Source of the DNA: Acidobacteriota bacterium
Lineage (GTDB): Bacteria; Acidobacteriota; Terriglobia; Terriglobales; Acidobacteriaceae
Direction of reading: 5' to 3'
Length of the DNA stretch: 64,000 nucleotides
Assembly: GCA_031296115.1 (NCBI GenBank)
Contig: JARLGI010000033.1
Location: forward strand, 62,001 to 126,000
In this document: piece by piece, positions 9,428-18,088 of the stretch
Numbering within the stretch: position 1 is the stretch's first letter
Layout: the number at the start of each line of letters is the position of its first letter
Notes under the pieces: model-generated
What the model was told of the DNA's origin: nothing
What the model saw: the letters and a program-made list of their open reading frames with translations, nothing else
Database searches by the model: none
Program-made: the position numbers and the translations under genes

Positions 9428-10390
9428 AGTGCTGGCTCCATGGGCATAAAAACGCCGCATCGAGATGCGCAAATGAGCCAGCCCCTTGGCCGGGAAACGT
9501 GCGAATGAGGATGTAATTGAATTGTAGGCTTTAAATGGGCGCTGCGTATGTTCAGTGTTAGACAAGGGCTGTGTCTGGTGCGTGCATCAACACACGATGG
9601 CACCGCGCGGTTTGCCGGACGTCCGTGACCCGTTCTGAATCAGTCCCGTTAAGCGGGACGGCTCAGGTTAGCCAGCGCGACCCGGGATCCCCGACCCGCG
9701 CCGTTTTGCGCGGGTTGGGGCAGGGAAGCGCTAGGTGCGTGGGCCAAATCTACCCGAGCCCCTTCGTGGGCTTCTACTGCGTTCGGCTACCGCCTCACTT
9801 CGCTCAGGATGGCAGACCCAAATCAGTCGTCGCGCAGGAGTACAGCCTACGAGGCACGTCACGCGGTGACGTGACGGCCTGCACTGACATGCGCGACGAA
9901 ATCATTACACTGGCGATGTAGGGCTCAGTGTCTCTATCGCCCGCCGAGTGAGGAAGCGGCGCACGCGAGCAGCGAGATCTTTGAAATTCCGACTGCGGTA
10001 CACAAGAATCGCGACGGAGGCGCCATGGGTTTCTCTTAGACGTCGAATGCCGATCGTGGGGGCTTTGCTGCGATGCAAACCTTGTATAATCAAGAGTATG
10101 CGTTAAGTGCTTGCGCATAGCGACTTTACCGGCGAGATCTCTCTAAACCATTGATTCCAAAGAATCGGTGAGGGGGCAGGGAAGGGGGCGCGCCGTTATT
10201 CCCAGCCCTTCATGCTTAATGCAGGATGATGCCTGACCCGCAAAGCTCTCGCGTAACAGCGGTGACGGCGCGACCGCGGAAAAGACTCGCTGCTTGCGCT
10301 GCGAATTGGCCACTCGTATTCGCCGCTGGTAACGAAACACCGCGCGTGCGCGTCTAATGGCCTGAGAACCCCCAGTGATTCCCCTCACAA
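9428..10390. other. Intergenic stretch of about 1 kb with hairpins and no convincing gene
   Basis: No open frame here resembles a known protein. Visible structure includes a hairpin of GTCCCG/CGGGAC (9643-9659), a strong hairpin of ACCCGCGC/GCGCGGGT (9694-9717) and a fragment of the GGATGACA-type repeat near 9802-9815 (here ending GGATGGCA). A TATAAT at 10085 lacks a well-spaced -35 box. The stretch is probably eroded sequence. Confidence 0.5.
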
Positions 10391-10420
10391 TTGGAGCCGT
10401 GACCTACGGCAACGTATAAT
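10391..10420 (+). promoter_or_regulatory. Probable housekeeping promoter of the Do-type protease gene
   Basis: TTGGAG (10391-10396) and a perfect TATAAT (10415-10420) are separated by 18 bases. They lie about 30 bases upstream of the ribosome binding site GGAGGA (10441-10446) and the start ATG at 10453. Confidence 0.65.
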
Positions 10421-10452
10421 TTCCATTTGGCTTTTGGGTCGGAGGACATTTG

Positions 10453-12066
10453 ATGGATCGGCAAGTTTCAGGTTTCAGGCAGCGTATGAACAGCAAGCGC
10501 TTTGCCTCAACCTTGGTGGTCCTGGCGACATTGACGCTAGGCATTCTGATTGGCACCGTCGTTTCGGCGGGCGTGAAAGGCAAGGAGAAGAACTCCTCTT
10601 CCGACGCCACGCCGCTCACCATTCCCAACCCCGTGCAGATGTCGAACCAGTTCTCGCAGATTGCTCGCCAACTCGAGCCGTCGGTGGTGAACATCAATAC
10701 GGAATCGACGATCAAGAACCCGCACGGCGGCCGCCGCATGGGCCCTCCGGGACCGGACGAAGGTCCGGGCGGAGGCGATGAAGACAATCCTTTCCAGGAC
10801 TTCTTTAACCGCTTCTTCGGCGGACAACCCGGCCAGGGCGGCCAAGGCGGACCGGACGGCGGTATGGGCGACATGCGCGAGCGCTCGCTCGGCTCTGGCG
10901 TCATCGTTGACTCCAAGGGCTATATCGTTACCAACAACCACGTCGTCGACAAGGCCGACCGCATTCGCGTGAAGCTGATGAACGATCCCGCGACCGTGAC
11001 CTACGACGCCACCGTTATCGGTGTGGACAAGGAAACCGACCTGGCGGTGATTAAGATCGACGCGAAGAAGCCGCTTCCGGCTGCCAAGCTGGGCAATTCC
11101 GAGAGCATGAGCGTCGGCGACTGGGTTCTGGCGATCGGCAGCCCATTTGGTCTCGAGGAAACGGTTACCGCGGGTATCGTTTCGGCCAAGGGCCGAAACA
11201 TCGTTCCGGGCCGTCAGTTTGAATCGTTCATCCAGACCGATGCGGCCATCAATCCCGGCAACTCGGGCGGTCCGCTGGTCAACATGAACGGTGAAGTGAT
11301 TGGCATCAATACCGCGATTTTCACCAGTGGCGGCGGATATCAGGGCGTGGGCTTTGCTATGCCGTCGAACACCGTGGTCTCGGTGTACAACCAGCTGATC
11401 GGGCCGGAGCACAAGGTCTCGCGCGGGTCGATCGGAGTTGAGTTCAACGCCGTTCCGAATCCGGCGGTGCAGCGGGTTTACGGCGTCAGCAGCGGCGTAA
11501 CCATCGCCAATGTCACTCCCAATGGTCCGGCCGACAAGGCTGGGCTCAAGACAGGCGACACGATCACGGCGGTCAACGGTAAGGAAGTGAAGACCGGTGA
11601 CGAACTGGTGGCTGAGATTTCCGCGCTGAAGCCAGGCACCACGGCCAAACTGGGCTACGTCCGTGGCGGAAAGAACATGACCGTCGACGTGACCATTGCC
11701 GACCGCTCGAAGCTGTTTGCCAGCCGTCTGGGCGAGCAGGAGGAAGGCGGACAGGAGGCCAAGCCGCAGGAGAGCAAGTTCGGCGTGACCGTCCGCGGCA
11801 TCACTCAAGACCTGGCTGACCGTTACAAGTTCCCCGACACCAAGGGCGTGATCGTGCAAGACGTGAAGCCCGGCGGATTTGCCGACAATGTGGGCCTGGG
11901 CCGGGGCGATGTGATCCTGGAAATCAACCGGCAGCCGGTCAACAGTGAGGCCGACTTCCGCAAGCTGGAATCGCAGATGAAGAACGGCCAGGATGTGGTG
12001 TTCTTAGTGCGTCCACGCGGACAGCGCGACAATACGACGGTCTTCATGGGCGGCTCGCTGGAATAG
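10453..12066 (+). CDS. degP: Do-family periplasmic serine protease (DegP/HtrA-like)
   Basis: The 537-residue protein begins with an N-terminal membrane anchor or uncleaved signal ([20 protein letters not shown]). The trypsin-like triad is H163 (TNNHVV), D196 (KETDLAV) and S271 (NPGNSGGP). Two PDZ domains follow at roughly residues 330-420 and 435-530. Such proteases degrade or refold damaged envelope proteins. A Gly/Pro/Asp-rich stretch of about 45 residues lies between the N-terminus and the protease domain, carrying [13 protein letters not shown] like the LA loop of DegP. ATG at 10453 follows GGAGGA at ideal spacing, and a TTG three bases earlier is less likely. It is transcribed alone, with a promoter upstream and a hairpin downstream. 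The symbol is used for the family, not strict orthology. Confidence 0.93.
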   Translation: MDRQVSGFRQRMNSKRFASTLVVLATLTLGILIGTVVSAGVKGKEKNSSSDATPLTIPNPVQMSNQFSQIARQLEPSVVNINTESTIKNPHGGRRMGPPGPDEGPGGGDEDNPFQDFFNRFFGGQPGQGGQGGPDGGMGDMRERSLGSGVIVDSKGYIVTNNHVVDKADRIRVKLMNDPATVTYDATVIGVDKETDLAVIKIDAKKPLPAAKLGNSESMSVGDWVLAIGSPFGLEETVTAGIVSAKGRNIVPGRQFESFIQTDAAINPGNSGGPLVNMNGEVIGINTAIFTSGGGYQGVGFAMPSNTVVSVYNQLIGPEHKVSRGSIGVEFNAVPNPAVQRVYGVSSGVTIANVTPNGPADKAGLKTGDTITAVNGKEVKTGDELVAEISALKPGTTAKLGYVRGGKNMTVDVTIADRSKLFASRLGEQEEGGQEAKPQESKFGVTVRGITQDLADRYKFPDTKGVIVQDVKPGGFADNVGLGRGDVILEINRQPVNSEADFRKLESQMKNGQDVVFLVRPRGQRDNTTVFMGGSLE

Positions 12067-12117
12067 CAAAAGAGTACTCCGGCGGTATCGAAAAAGTTAA
12101 CAAGTAAGCAAACTTCT

Positions 12118-12174
12118 CAGCAGCGCTTGGATCGAAGTGCATAGACGTTCCAAGCGCCGCTGCTGTTTCATTTT
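12118..12174 (+). terminator. Intrinsic terminator of the Do-type protease gene
   Basis: A long stem pairs positions 12118-12131 with 12149-12165 (three-base bulge), followed by TTTCATTTT. Confidence 0.7.
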
Positions 12175-12251
12175 GGGAACGTGGCGTCGTTTTCTTGTTT
12201 CCCTTCCGTGAATGCTTCATTACAATTGGGGCGTTATTCAGGAATTCATAC

Positions 12252-12767
12252 TTGGTTGAGGCATTGCTTTTGGGTAATCGTCGATTTCAATTCGCGGGTT
12301 TGTTCTGTCTCACTTTGCTGATGGTTAACATGACATCGGCAACTACAACTTCGAGTTCCAAGCAGTCTTCCTCGACATCGACCGTTAAACACGCCTCCTC
12401 GACGCACTCGTCCTCCAAGAAGCATTCCAGCAAGCACAGCAGCAAGACGGTTGCGCATTCGCATGCGCAGCATGGCATCGACGCCGAGCGCACGCTAGCG
12501 ATCCAGAGCGCGCTTATCCGCGAGCACTACTTGACCGGCGAGCCGACCGGACTTTGGGACCAGCAAACCAAAGACGCGCTGACCAAGTTCCAGGCCGACA
12601 ATGGCTGGCAGACCAAGATCATGCCGGATTCGCGGGCGCTCATCAAGCTAGGTCTCGGTCCTGACCACAAGGGCCTGCTGAATCCCGAAACCGCCAATAT
12701 TCCTTCGCCCCACGAGCTTGGGGTCGACAGCGGAGCCCATCCGGGAGGCGCGGCCGACCAGCAATAA
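12252..12767 (+). CDS. Secreted Ser/Lys/His-rich protein with peptidoglycan-binding-like domain
   Basis: After a hydrophobic export signal (FAGLFCLTLLMV) comes a linker of about 60 residues made almost only of Ser, Thr, Lys and His. A helical region of about 70 residues follows (AIQSALIREHYLTGEPTG, WDQQTKDALTKFQADNGWQ), which fits the PG_binding_1 repeat of proteins that bind cell-wall peptidoglycan. The tail is short and acidic. No catalytic domain is present. The start is uncertain: TTG at 12252 follows GGAA and gives a compact signal peptide, while a TTG at 12195 would add 19 residues. The gene has its own terminator and may be monocistronic. Confidence 0.65.
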   Translation: MVEALLLGNRRFQFAGLFCLTLLMVNMTSATTTSSSKQSSSTSTVKHASSTHSSSKKHSSKHSSKTVAHSHAQHGIDAERTLAIQSALIREHYLTGEPTGLWDQQTKDALTKFQADNGWQTKIMPDSRALIKLGLGPDHKGLLNPETANIPSPHELGVDSGAHPGGAADQQ

Positions 12768-12791
12768 GTTCGAGATTTTTCTGTAAGAAGC

Positions 12792-12820
12792 AAGGCGCGG
12801 CGCGACCCGCGCCTTTTGTA
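12792..12820 (+). terminator. Intrinsic terminator
   Basis: AAGGCGCGG (12792-12800) pairs perfectly with CCGCGCCTT (12807-12815), ending in a short T-run. It closes the secreted-protein gene. Confidence 0.8.
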
Positions 12821-12881
12821 TTTCCCGGTGAAGTCAGTGTGCTAATCTCATCCCGCTGTTCATCACGTTCGAGAGGCAAAC

Positions 12882-13250
12882 ATGAGCCAGCAAGAGCACA
12901 ACTTTCAGATGGATTACATCGAGTTTCCCGCCACCGACATCGAGGCGACCAAGCGCTTCTATCATCAAGTCTTCGGCTGGGATTTTCAGGATTGGGGCCC
13001 TGGTTACACCAGCTTCCACGACGGCCGACTTGGCGGCGGATTCAACAGCGAGTCGCAACCCGCCGGCGCCGATGGCGTCAAGACGCGCGGTGTCCTGGTC
13101 GTGCTCTACGCCAAAGCGCTGGACGAAACCGCCAGGAAGGTAAAAGAAGCCGGCGGCAAAATTGTCCGCGAGATCTTCGAGTTTCCCGGCGGCAAGCGCT
13201 TCCACTTCGCCGATCCGAACGGCAACGAGTTGGCAGTCTGGAGCGAGTAG
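12882..13250 (+). CDS. VOC-family (glyoxalase/bleomycin-resistance fold) protein
   Basis: The 122-residue protein consists of one vicinal-oxygen-chelate module pair. Typical elements are MDYIEFPATDIEATKRFY at the N-terminus, VFGWDFQDWGPGYTSFHDG, and the C-terminal EFPGGKRFHFADPNGNELA. Members bind a metal and act as isomerases, dioxygenases or drug-binding proteins, and the role here cannot be assigned. AGAGG lies just upstream of the ATG. The stop is three bases before the sugar-porter gene, so the two are probably cotranscribed. Confidence 0.85.
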   Translation: MSQQEHNFQMDYIEFPATDIEATKRFYHQVFGWDFQDWGPGYTSFHDGRLGGGFNSESQPAGADGVKTRGVLVVLYAKALDETARKVKEAGGKIVREIFEFPGGKRFHFADPNGNELAVWSE

Positions 13251-13253
13251 TTA

Positions 13254-14633
13254 ATGCAGATTGCCGCGCCGCAAACGGTCACATCGCCTGGCGGCAGCAC
13301 ACGTCTCAACGCCTTGCTGGTCCGCAGCATCGCGGTCGGCGCGCTGGGCGGCTTGCTGTTCGGCTTCGACACCGCCGTGATCGCCGGCACCACGCAACAG
13401 CTCACGCAGGTCTTTGCCCTCAGCGCCAAGGAGTTGGGCTTTACCGTCTCCATCGCGTTGCTGGGAACCATCATCGGCGCGATGTGCTCGGGCATTCTTG
13501 GCGACCGGCTTGGCGGACGCGAAAGCCTGCGTATCCTAGCCGGCTGCTACATCATTTCCGCTCTCGGCTGCGCCTTCGCGTGGAACTGGCCGTCGCTGCT
13601 GGTGTTCCGCTTCATCGGTGGACTGGGAATTGGCGGCTCTTCCGTTCTTGGTCCGGTCTATATCGCCGAAATCGCGCCAGCGCGCTGGCGCGGCCTGCTG
13701 GTCGGCTCGTTCCAGATCAACATCGTGGTCGGAATCCTGGTTGCGTATCTCAGTAACTACCTCATCGGTCTCGGCGGCTTTGGCATGAACGAGTGGCGCT
13801 GGCAGCTCGGAATCGCGGCCGCGCCTGCCGTGCTGTTCCTGATCATGCTGTTTGGCATTCCGCGCAGCGCGCGCTGGCTGGTTACCCAATACCGCATACC
13901 GGAAGCGCGCCAGGTGCTGGAGAAGTTCAGGTCGGACGCTCCGCAGGCCGAGTTGGACGAGATCGTCGCTTCGGTACACGTCGAAGACGCGCCGCACTCC
14001 GAGCCGCTCTTCCAGCGCAGGTATTGGCTGCCCATCTACCTAGCCTTCACGGTTGCCGCCTTCAACCAGCTCGCCGGGATCAACGCCATCCTGTATTACC
14101 TGAACTACATCTTCGCCATGGCGGGCTTCAGCAAGGTCTCGGGCGACATCCAGGCGGTCGCCGTTGGCGCCATGAACCTGCTGGCTACGCTACTCGGCAT
14201 GTCGCTCATCGACAAGCTCGGCCGCAAGACGCTGCTGCTCGTCGGCGCGGTCGGCATGACATTCTGCCTGTCCGGCGTCGCGATAGTGTTCTTCACCCAC
14301 CAGCACCAGGAGCTGCTGGTGTGGCTGCTGGTGATCTACATCGGGTTCTTCGCCATCTCGCAGGGCGCGGTCATTTGGGTGTACCTCAGCGAAGTGTTTC
14401 CCAACCGTGTCCGCTCCAAGGGACAAAGCCTGGGCAGCTCGACCCACTGGATCATGAACTTCATCATCTCGCTAATCTTTCCCTATTTCGCGATGAAGTT
14501 CGGCGGCGGCTATCCGTTCGTGTTCTTCGCCGTAATGATGGCGCTGATGTTCTTCGTCGTGCTGTTCACCTTCCCTGAGACCAAGGGGGTCACGCTGGAG
14601 CAGATGCAGCACAAACTGGGTATCGAGTACTAG
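13254..14633 (+). CDS. MFS sugar-porter family transporter
   Basis: The 459-residue protein has about twelve hydrophobic segments. Sugar-porter signatures are present: GGLLFGFDTAVIAG in the first helix, GDRLGGRESLR in loop 2-3, QLAGINAILYYLNYIF in helix 7, DKLGRKTLLL in loop 8-9 and FPETKGVTLEQM at the C-terminus. These fit a proton-coupled importer of a hexose or pentose, but the exact sugar cannot be read from sequence. It follows the VOC gene by three bases. Confidence 0.92.
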   Translation: MQIAAPQTVTSPGGSTRLNALLVRSIAVGALGGLLFGFDTAVIAGTTQQLTQVFALSAKELGFTVSIALLGTIIGAMCSGILGDRLGGRESLRILAGCYIISALGCAFAWNWPSLLVFRFIGGLGIGGSSVLGPVYIAEIAPARWRGLLVGSFQINIVVGILVAYLSNYLIGLGGFGMNEWRWQLGIAAAPAVLFLIMLFGIPRSARWLVTQYRIPEARQVLEKFRSDAPQAELDEIVASVHVEDAPHSEPLFQRRYWLPIYLAFTVAAFNQLAGINAILYYLNYIFAMAGFSKVSGDIQAVAVGAMNLLATLLGMSLIDKLGRKTLLLVGAVGMTFCLSGVAIVFFTHQHQELLVWLLVIYIGFFAISQGAVIWVYLSEVFPNRVRSKGQSLGSSTHWIMNFIISLIFPYFAMKFGGGYPFVFFAVMMALMFFVVLFTFPETKGVTLEQMQHKLGIEY

Positions 14634-14714
14634 TTGACGGTATCCGCGAATTGAACTTGAAGTCCCAGTTGCGCAATCACTGGCCCAGGCATCAAATTGT
14701 CTCGAGGGGTTGAT

Positions 14715-16160
14715 ATGGGACATACGACCGCAACGCCAACCCGTAGTTTTGGGTTCTTCCTGAATGGAGAATGGCACGTGCGAGGACGCGAGGCTGTGGT
14801 CATCTCGCCCTATGACCACCGAATCCTGGCTGTCCTGTCCGAGGCTGGCCGAAACGATGTCGAGGCGGCCATCGAGTCAGCCGTGAGTGCGTTCGCCGTG
14901 ACCCGTAGGATGTCGTCGCAGCAGCGAGCCAGCGTTCTCCTCAAGATTGTCGAAGGCATTACGGCCCGCCGCGAGGAGTTTGCCCGTACCATCTGCCAGG
15001 AAGCCGCCAAGCCCATCAAGACCGCGCGCATCGAGGTAGACCGCGCCATCAATACCTTCCAGATCGCAGCAGAAGAGAGCACACGCATTTACGGTGAGTA
15101 TCTCCCGCTCGACACCCTGGAATCGACTGCCGGGCGCTGGGGCCTGGTGCGCCGATTTCCGCTCGGCCCAGTCTTCGCCATTACCCCATTCAATTTCCCG
15201 CTGAATCTGGTGGCGCACAAGGTCGCCCCAGCCATCGCCGCTGGTTGTCCAATCATTCTGAAGCCCGCTCCGCAAACGCCGATTTCGTCGTTGTTGCTGG
15301 CCGAAGTGGTGCAGGAAACCGAATGGCCGCAAGGCGCATTGGCAGTTATGCCGCTCTCCAACGACGACGCTGCAGTCCTGGTCGCCGACGACCGCATCAA
15401 GCTGCTGACCTTTACCGGAAGCGCCGCGGTTGGATGGCAACTGAAGAGCCAAGCGGGCAAGAAGCGGGTCACGTTGGAGCTTGGCGGCAATGCTGCCGTG
15501 ATCGTGCACAGTGATGCCGACCTGACCTACGCGGCCCACCGTTGCGTGGCTGGCGGGTTTTCCTATGCGGGGCAGACCTGTATCTCAGTGCAGCGCGTCC
15601 TGGTTCACCGACCGGTGTTCGACCAGTTCTCGGATTTGCTGGTGCAGGGCGTCCGCAAGTTGAAGGTCGGCGATCCGATGGACGAGAGGACGGACATCCC
15701 ACCGCTCATCCGCGAACAGGACGCCACTCGCGTCATGCAATGGATCGAAGAAGCGGTGCAGGCAGGCGCCAGATTGCTATGCGGCGGCAAGCGACATGGC
15801 TCAGCGGTTGAGCCGACCGTGCTCACCGGGACATCGCCGGAAATGCGCGTCAACTACGCGGAGATTTTCGGCCCCGTCGTGACGGTTGAGCCGTATGACG
15901 AATTTGGCGAGGCGATCCATCAGGTCAACCACTCCGTATATGGACTGCAAGCCGGAGTGCTGACCCGCGATGCCGTGCTTATCCACACGGCGTTCGAAGA
16001 GCTCGAGGTCGGCGGCTTGATCGTGGGCGACGTTCCGAGCTTCCGTGTCGACCAAATGCCTTACGGCGGCGTGAAGGATTCGGGCCTCGGCCGTGAAGGG
16101 CTGCGCTACTCCATCGAAGACATGACGGAACGGAAGTTAATGGTGATGGCGCTGCGCTGA
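14715..16160 (+). CDS. NAD(P)-dependent aldehyde dehydrogenase
   Basis: The 481-residue ALDH has its catalytic cysteine at C289 (GQTCISVQR) and the glutamate in LELGGNAAV. The cofactor region shows ITPFNFPLNLVAHKVAPA and FTGSAAVGW. The ITPFNFPLN segment and overall length resemble the lactaldehyde/phosphonoacetaldehyde/GAPN-like branch, which is a family-level impression only. ATG at 14715 is preferred over the in-frame TTG at 14697 because GAGGGG lies just before it. It stands 81 bases after the sugar porter on the same strand and may act on a product of the imported sugar, which is inference. Confidence 0.88.
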   Translation: MGHTTATPTRSFGFFLNGEWHVRGREAVVISPYDHRILAVLSEAGRNDVEAAIESAVSAFAVTRRMSSQQRASVLLKIVEGITARREEFARTICQEAAKPIKTARIEVDRAINTFQIAAEESTRIYGEYLPLDTLESTAGRWGLVRRFPLGPVFAITPFNFPLNLVAHKVAPAIAAGCPIILKPAPQTPISSLLLAEVVQETEWPQGALAVMPLSNDDAAVLVADDRIKLLTFTGSAAVGWQLKSQAGKKRVTLELGGNAAVIVHSDADLTYAAHRCVAGGFSYAGQTCISVQRVLVHRPVFDQFSDLLVQGVRKLKVGDPMDERTDIPPLIREQDATRVMQWIEEAVQAGARLLCGGKRHGSAVEPTVLTGTSPEMRVNYAEIFGPVVTVEPYDEFGEAIHQVNHSVYGLQAGVLTRDAVLIHTAFEELEVGGLIVGDVPSFRVDQMPYGGVKDSGLGREGLRYSIEDMTERKLMVMALR

Positions 16161-16166
16161 GCAAGG

Positions 16167-16283
16167 CAGTTTCGAGTTTCCAGTTTCGAGTTGCAACTTC
16201 CAGGTTTGAGACTTGGAAAAGTGAGTGAATCGGGGCGAGTACGCAATGCGGTGCAGCCCGTTCTGACTGGAAACTCGAAACTG
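16167..16283. repeat. 17-bp perfect inverted repeat between convergent genes
   Basis: CAGTTTCGAGTTTCCAG (16167-16183) is perfectly repeated in inverse at 16267-16283, with further partial copies of the TTTCGAG unit in between. It may act as a bidirectional terminator or be a small palindromic element. Confidence 0.7.
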
Positions 16284-16286
16284 ACT

Positions 16287-17102
16287 CTACGGCTGGCTGC
16301 CGCCCGCGGTGCTTTGCAGGCTCATGTCCGTTGGCTCATTCGCCTCTGACCAGCTCTGGATGGTTCCGTCGGCACGGCTGGAATACTTCTCAAACACCAC
16401 CACGTGCAAGACCGGCTGGCGCTCCTCGATGGGATCGACCAGACCCGACTCTTTTAGCGGCAGAAGGTAGGTTTGCATCCAGGCGTACTGCTCGCTGGTA
16501 AGACCTCGGCGCGACAGGTCAAAGGTGACGCCGGTCAGGTGCGTGGAAGCTGTGTCGCCCCATTCCGGAGCGGCGAAGCGGTTGTGACGCCTGAGCCGGT
16601 GCTGCTGCTCGACTGTGCGCACCAGCGAGTTGACCTGAATTGGCGTGTGGAACTGGGTGTAAAAGGCTTGGCTGAAATCCTCGAGGAAATCGCGGGTCCA
16701 AGGGCGGCAATAGCGGCGATTGTCCTGCAGATCGGCAGCGATCTTGAGCGCGTCGGTTTCGCTGACCGGCACCAAGTCCTGAGCGAGTTCAAGCCGCATG
16801 AGTTCCGTGTCATCAAAGATGCGCGGCAACTGCTGCCGGTTCAGCTCCTGGTTTTGCTGCACCAGCAGATCATGCGAACCCGGAAACATGGGGTTCCATT
16901 TGCTCAGGCGCCAGTGGAAACGAGAGGAAATTGCTGTGGAATGACGGGTGCGGTGAGCCTTCGTCGCAGTATGGATGATGCCGAAAGCGGGAGCACTGAC
17001 CAAGAGTAAAGCTGCGCTGAGCCAAAGCGCAGAAAGACGTCGAAAAGGCCCAGGGCGACTCGACGAATTGGCGCGGGAGATTGGGGACAATAGCGCAGCC
17101 AT
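16287..17102 (-). CDS. Exported DUF5715-like protein with M15-peptidase-like motifs
   Basis: The 271-residue protein has an N-terminal signal segment (LWLSAALLLVSAPAFG) after a basic stretch. The middle contains SLVRTVEQQHRL and STHLTGVTFDLSRR, then YLLPLKESG and VLHVVVFEKY. The S-x-H-x2-G-x3-D pattern followed by a later H-V resembles the zinc site of M15-type D-Ala-D-Ala peptidases. The call to DUF5715 is from memory of acidobacterial proteins and was not checked. A cell-wall role would fit the export signal. It is convergent with the aldehyde dehydrogenase, separated by an inverted repeat. Confidence 0.7.
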   Translation of the reverse strand: MAALLSPISRANSSSRPGPFRRLSALWLSAALLLVSAPAFGIIHTATKAHRTRHSTAISSRFHWRLSKWNPMFPGSHDLLVQQNQELNRQQLPRIFDDTELMRLELAQDLVPVSETDALKIAADLQDNRRYCRPWTRDFLEDFSQAFYTQFHTPIQVNSLVRTVEQQHRLRRHNRFAAPEWGDTASTHLTGVTFDLSRRGLTSEQYAWMQTYLLPLKESGLVDPIEERQPVLHVVVFEKYSSRADGTIQSWSEANEPTDMSLQSTAGGSQP

Positions 17103-17182
17103 AACGGACGTTGGTATCCCTTATGAATTACTCATTACAACACAGAAACGGCCCTCAAACCAAGCACTTTGAGCGGCGTGAA

Positions 17183-17956
17183 TTAGCTCGAAAGTGGGAT
17201 GCCGGATACAGACCCTGTGCTTGCTCGCCGCGGAAGCAGTTCAGTGACGCTACTCGCGCGCACTATGCCTGAAGAACTCACGTCCGCCATCGTCTGAGGC
17301 GGGCCGGCAGCAGGCTTGCGACAGTCGAAACGCGCCAACAGTTCATGAAGCTGATGCGCCATGTGCTGCACGGTCGCCGCCGACTCCTGGGTCTGCACCA
17401 CTCCCGAGGCCCCGGAATGCGCCGCCTCAGCCACGGCCGAGATGCTCTTGCTGATAGCGCCGCCTCCTTTGGCCGCTTCCGCCAGCTTCCGTGTGATCTC
17501 GCCGGTGGTTACACTCGCGAGTGGCCCGGAATCCGCCCCGTCAGGCAGAGGGGCGCCGTGGCACAGAGCTTCCAGTTGACGCAACACACAGGAAAAATCG
17601 CCGGTGTCTTCGTGGCCGTCGCGCTGGATGGCGTTCAGCCGGGCGCGCGTGGCGTCGGTCATCGCCAGCAGCGCGCCGGTAAGCGCTGGGTGCAACTGCA
17701 GCTTGCCGTCCCGCAACCGGCACAGCAGGTTCTCGCCGGCGTGTGCCAGCGACTCCAGCCGGGGAAAACTCAATGCGGCGCTGTTGCCCTTGAGGGTATG
17801 TAAGGCACGGAACGCCGCGTCCAGCAGCGTGCGGGATGCCGGATCGCGCTCCAGTTCCACCAGGTCCCGATCCAGCAGGTCAAGGCACTCGTTGCTCTCG
17901 ACCAGGAACTCTTGGACGATCTCTTCCATGCCATCTGTTGCTGCGGACATAGGCAT
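17183..17956 (-). CDS. HPt-domain protein with a receptor-like C-terminal segment
   Basis: The 257-residue protein begins with a CheA-type histidine phosphotransfer domain. H53 in ALHTLKGNSA is the phosphorylatable histidine, flanked by EFLVESNECLDLLDRDL and SLAHAGENLLCRLRDG. No dimerisation, ATPase or CheW domain follows. Instead residues about 150-205 (EITRKLAEAAKGGGAIS, VAEAAHSGASGVVQTQESAA) resemble the adaptation/C-terminal helix of methyl-accepting chemotaxis receptors. The tail is low complexity. It could be a stand-alone phosphorelay protein or a shuffled fragment. It precedes no recognisable response regulator but neighbours the FHA-GAF-SpoIIE phosphatase upstream. Confidence 0.8.
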   Translation of the reverse strand: MPMSAATDGMEEIVQEFLVESNECLDLLDRDLVELERDPASRTLLDAAFRALHTLKGNSAALSFPRLESLAHAGENLLCRLRDGKLQLHPALTGALLAMTDATRARLNAIQRDGHEDTGDFSCVLRQLEALCHGAPLPDGADSGPLASVTTGEITRKLAEAAKGGGAISKSISAVAEAAHSGASGVVQTQESAATVQHMAHQLHELLARFDCRKPAAGPPQTMADVSSSGIVRASSVTELLPRRASTGSVSGIPLSS

Positions 17957-18088
17957 TCCCTGGCGATGGCCGATCCGCTAATCCAGATGTTGGCGGCTGG
18001 ACACGAAATCCACGGAACTCCGTGCAAGAAAATCACCAGCAAGATAAGAGGAAACTAATTAAAGCCTACTGAGGGAGGGGAAAAACGA

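Noticed and set aside
10060-10100. TATAAT at 10085 as a promoter
   Set aside because: No -35 box at suitable spacing and no gene directly downstream; the one at 10415 fits better.
10537-11859. 440-codon open frame antisense to the Do-type protease gene
   Set aside because: It is a GC-driven shadow frame; the plus strand carries an intact catalytic triad and PDZ domains.
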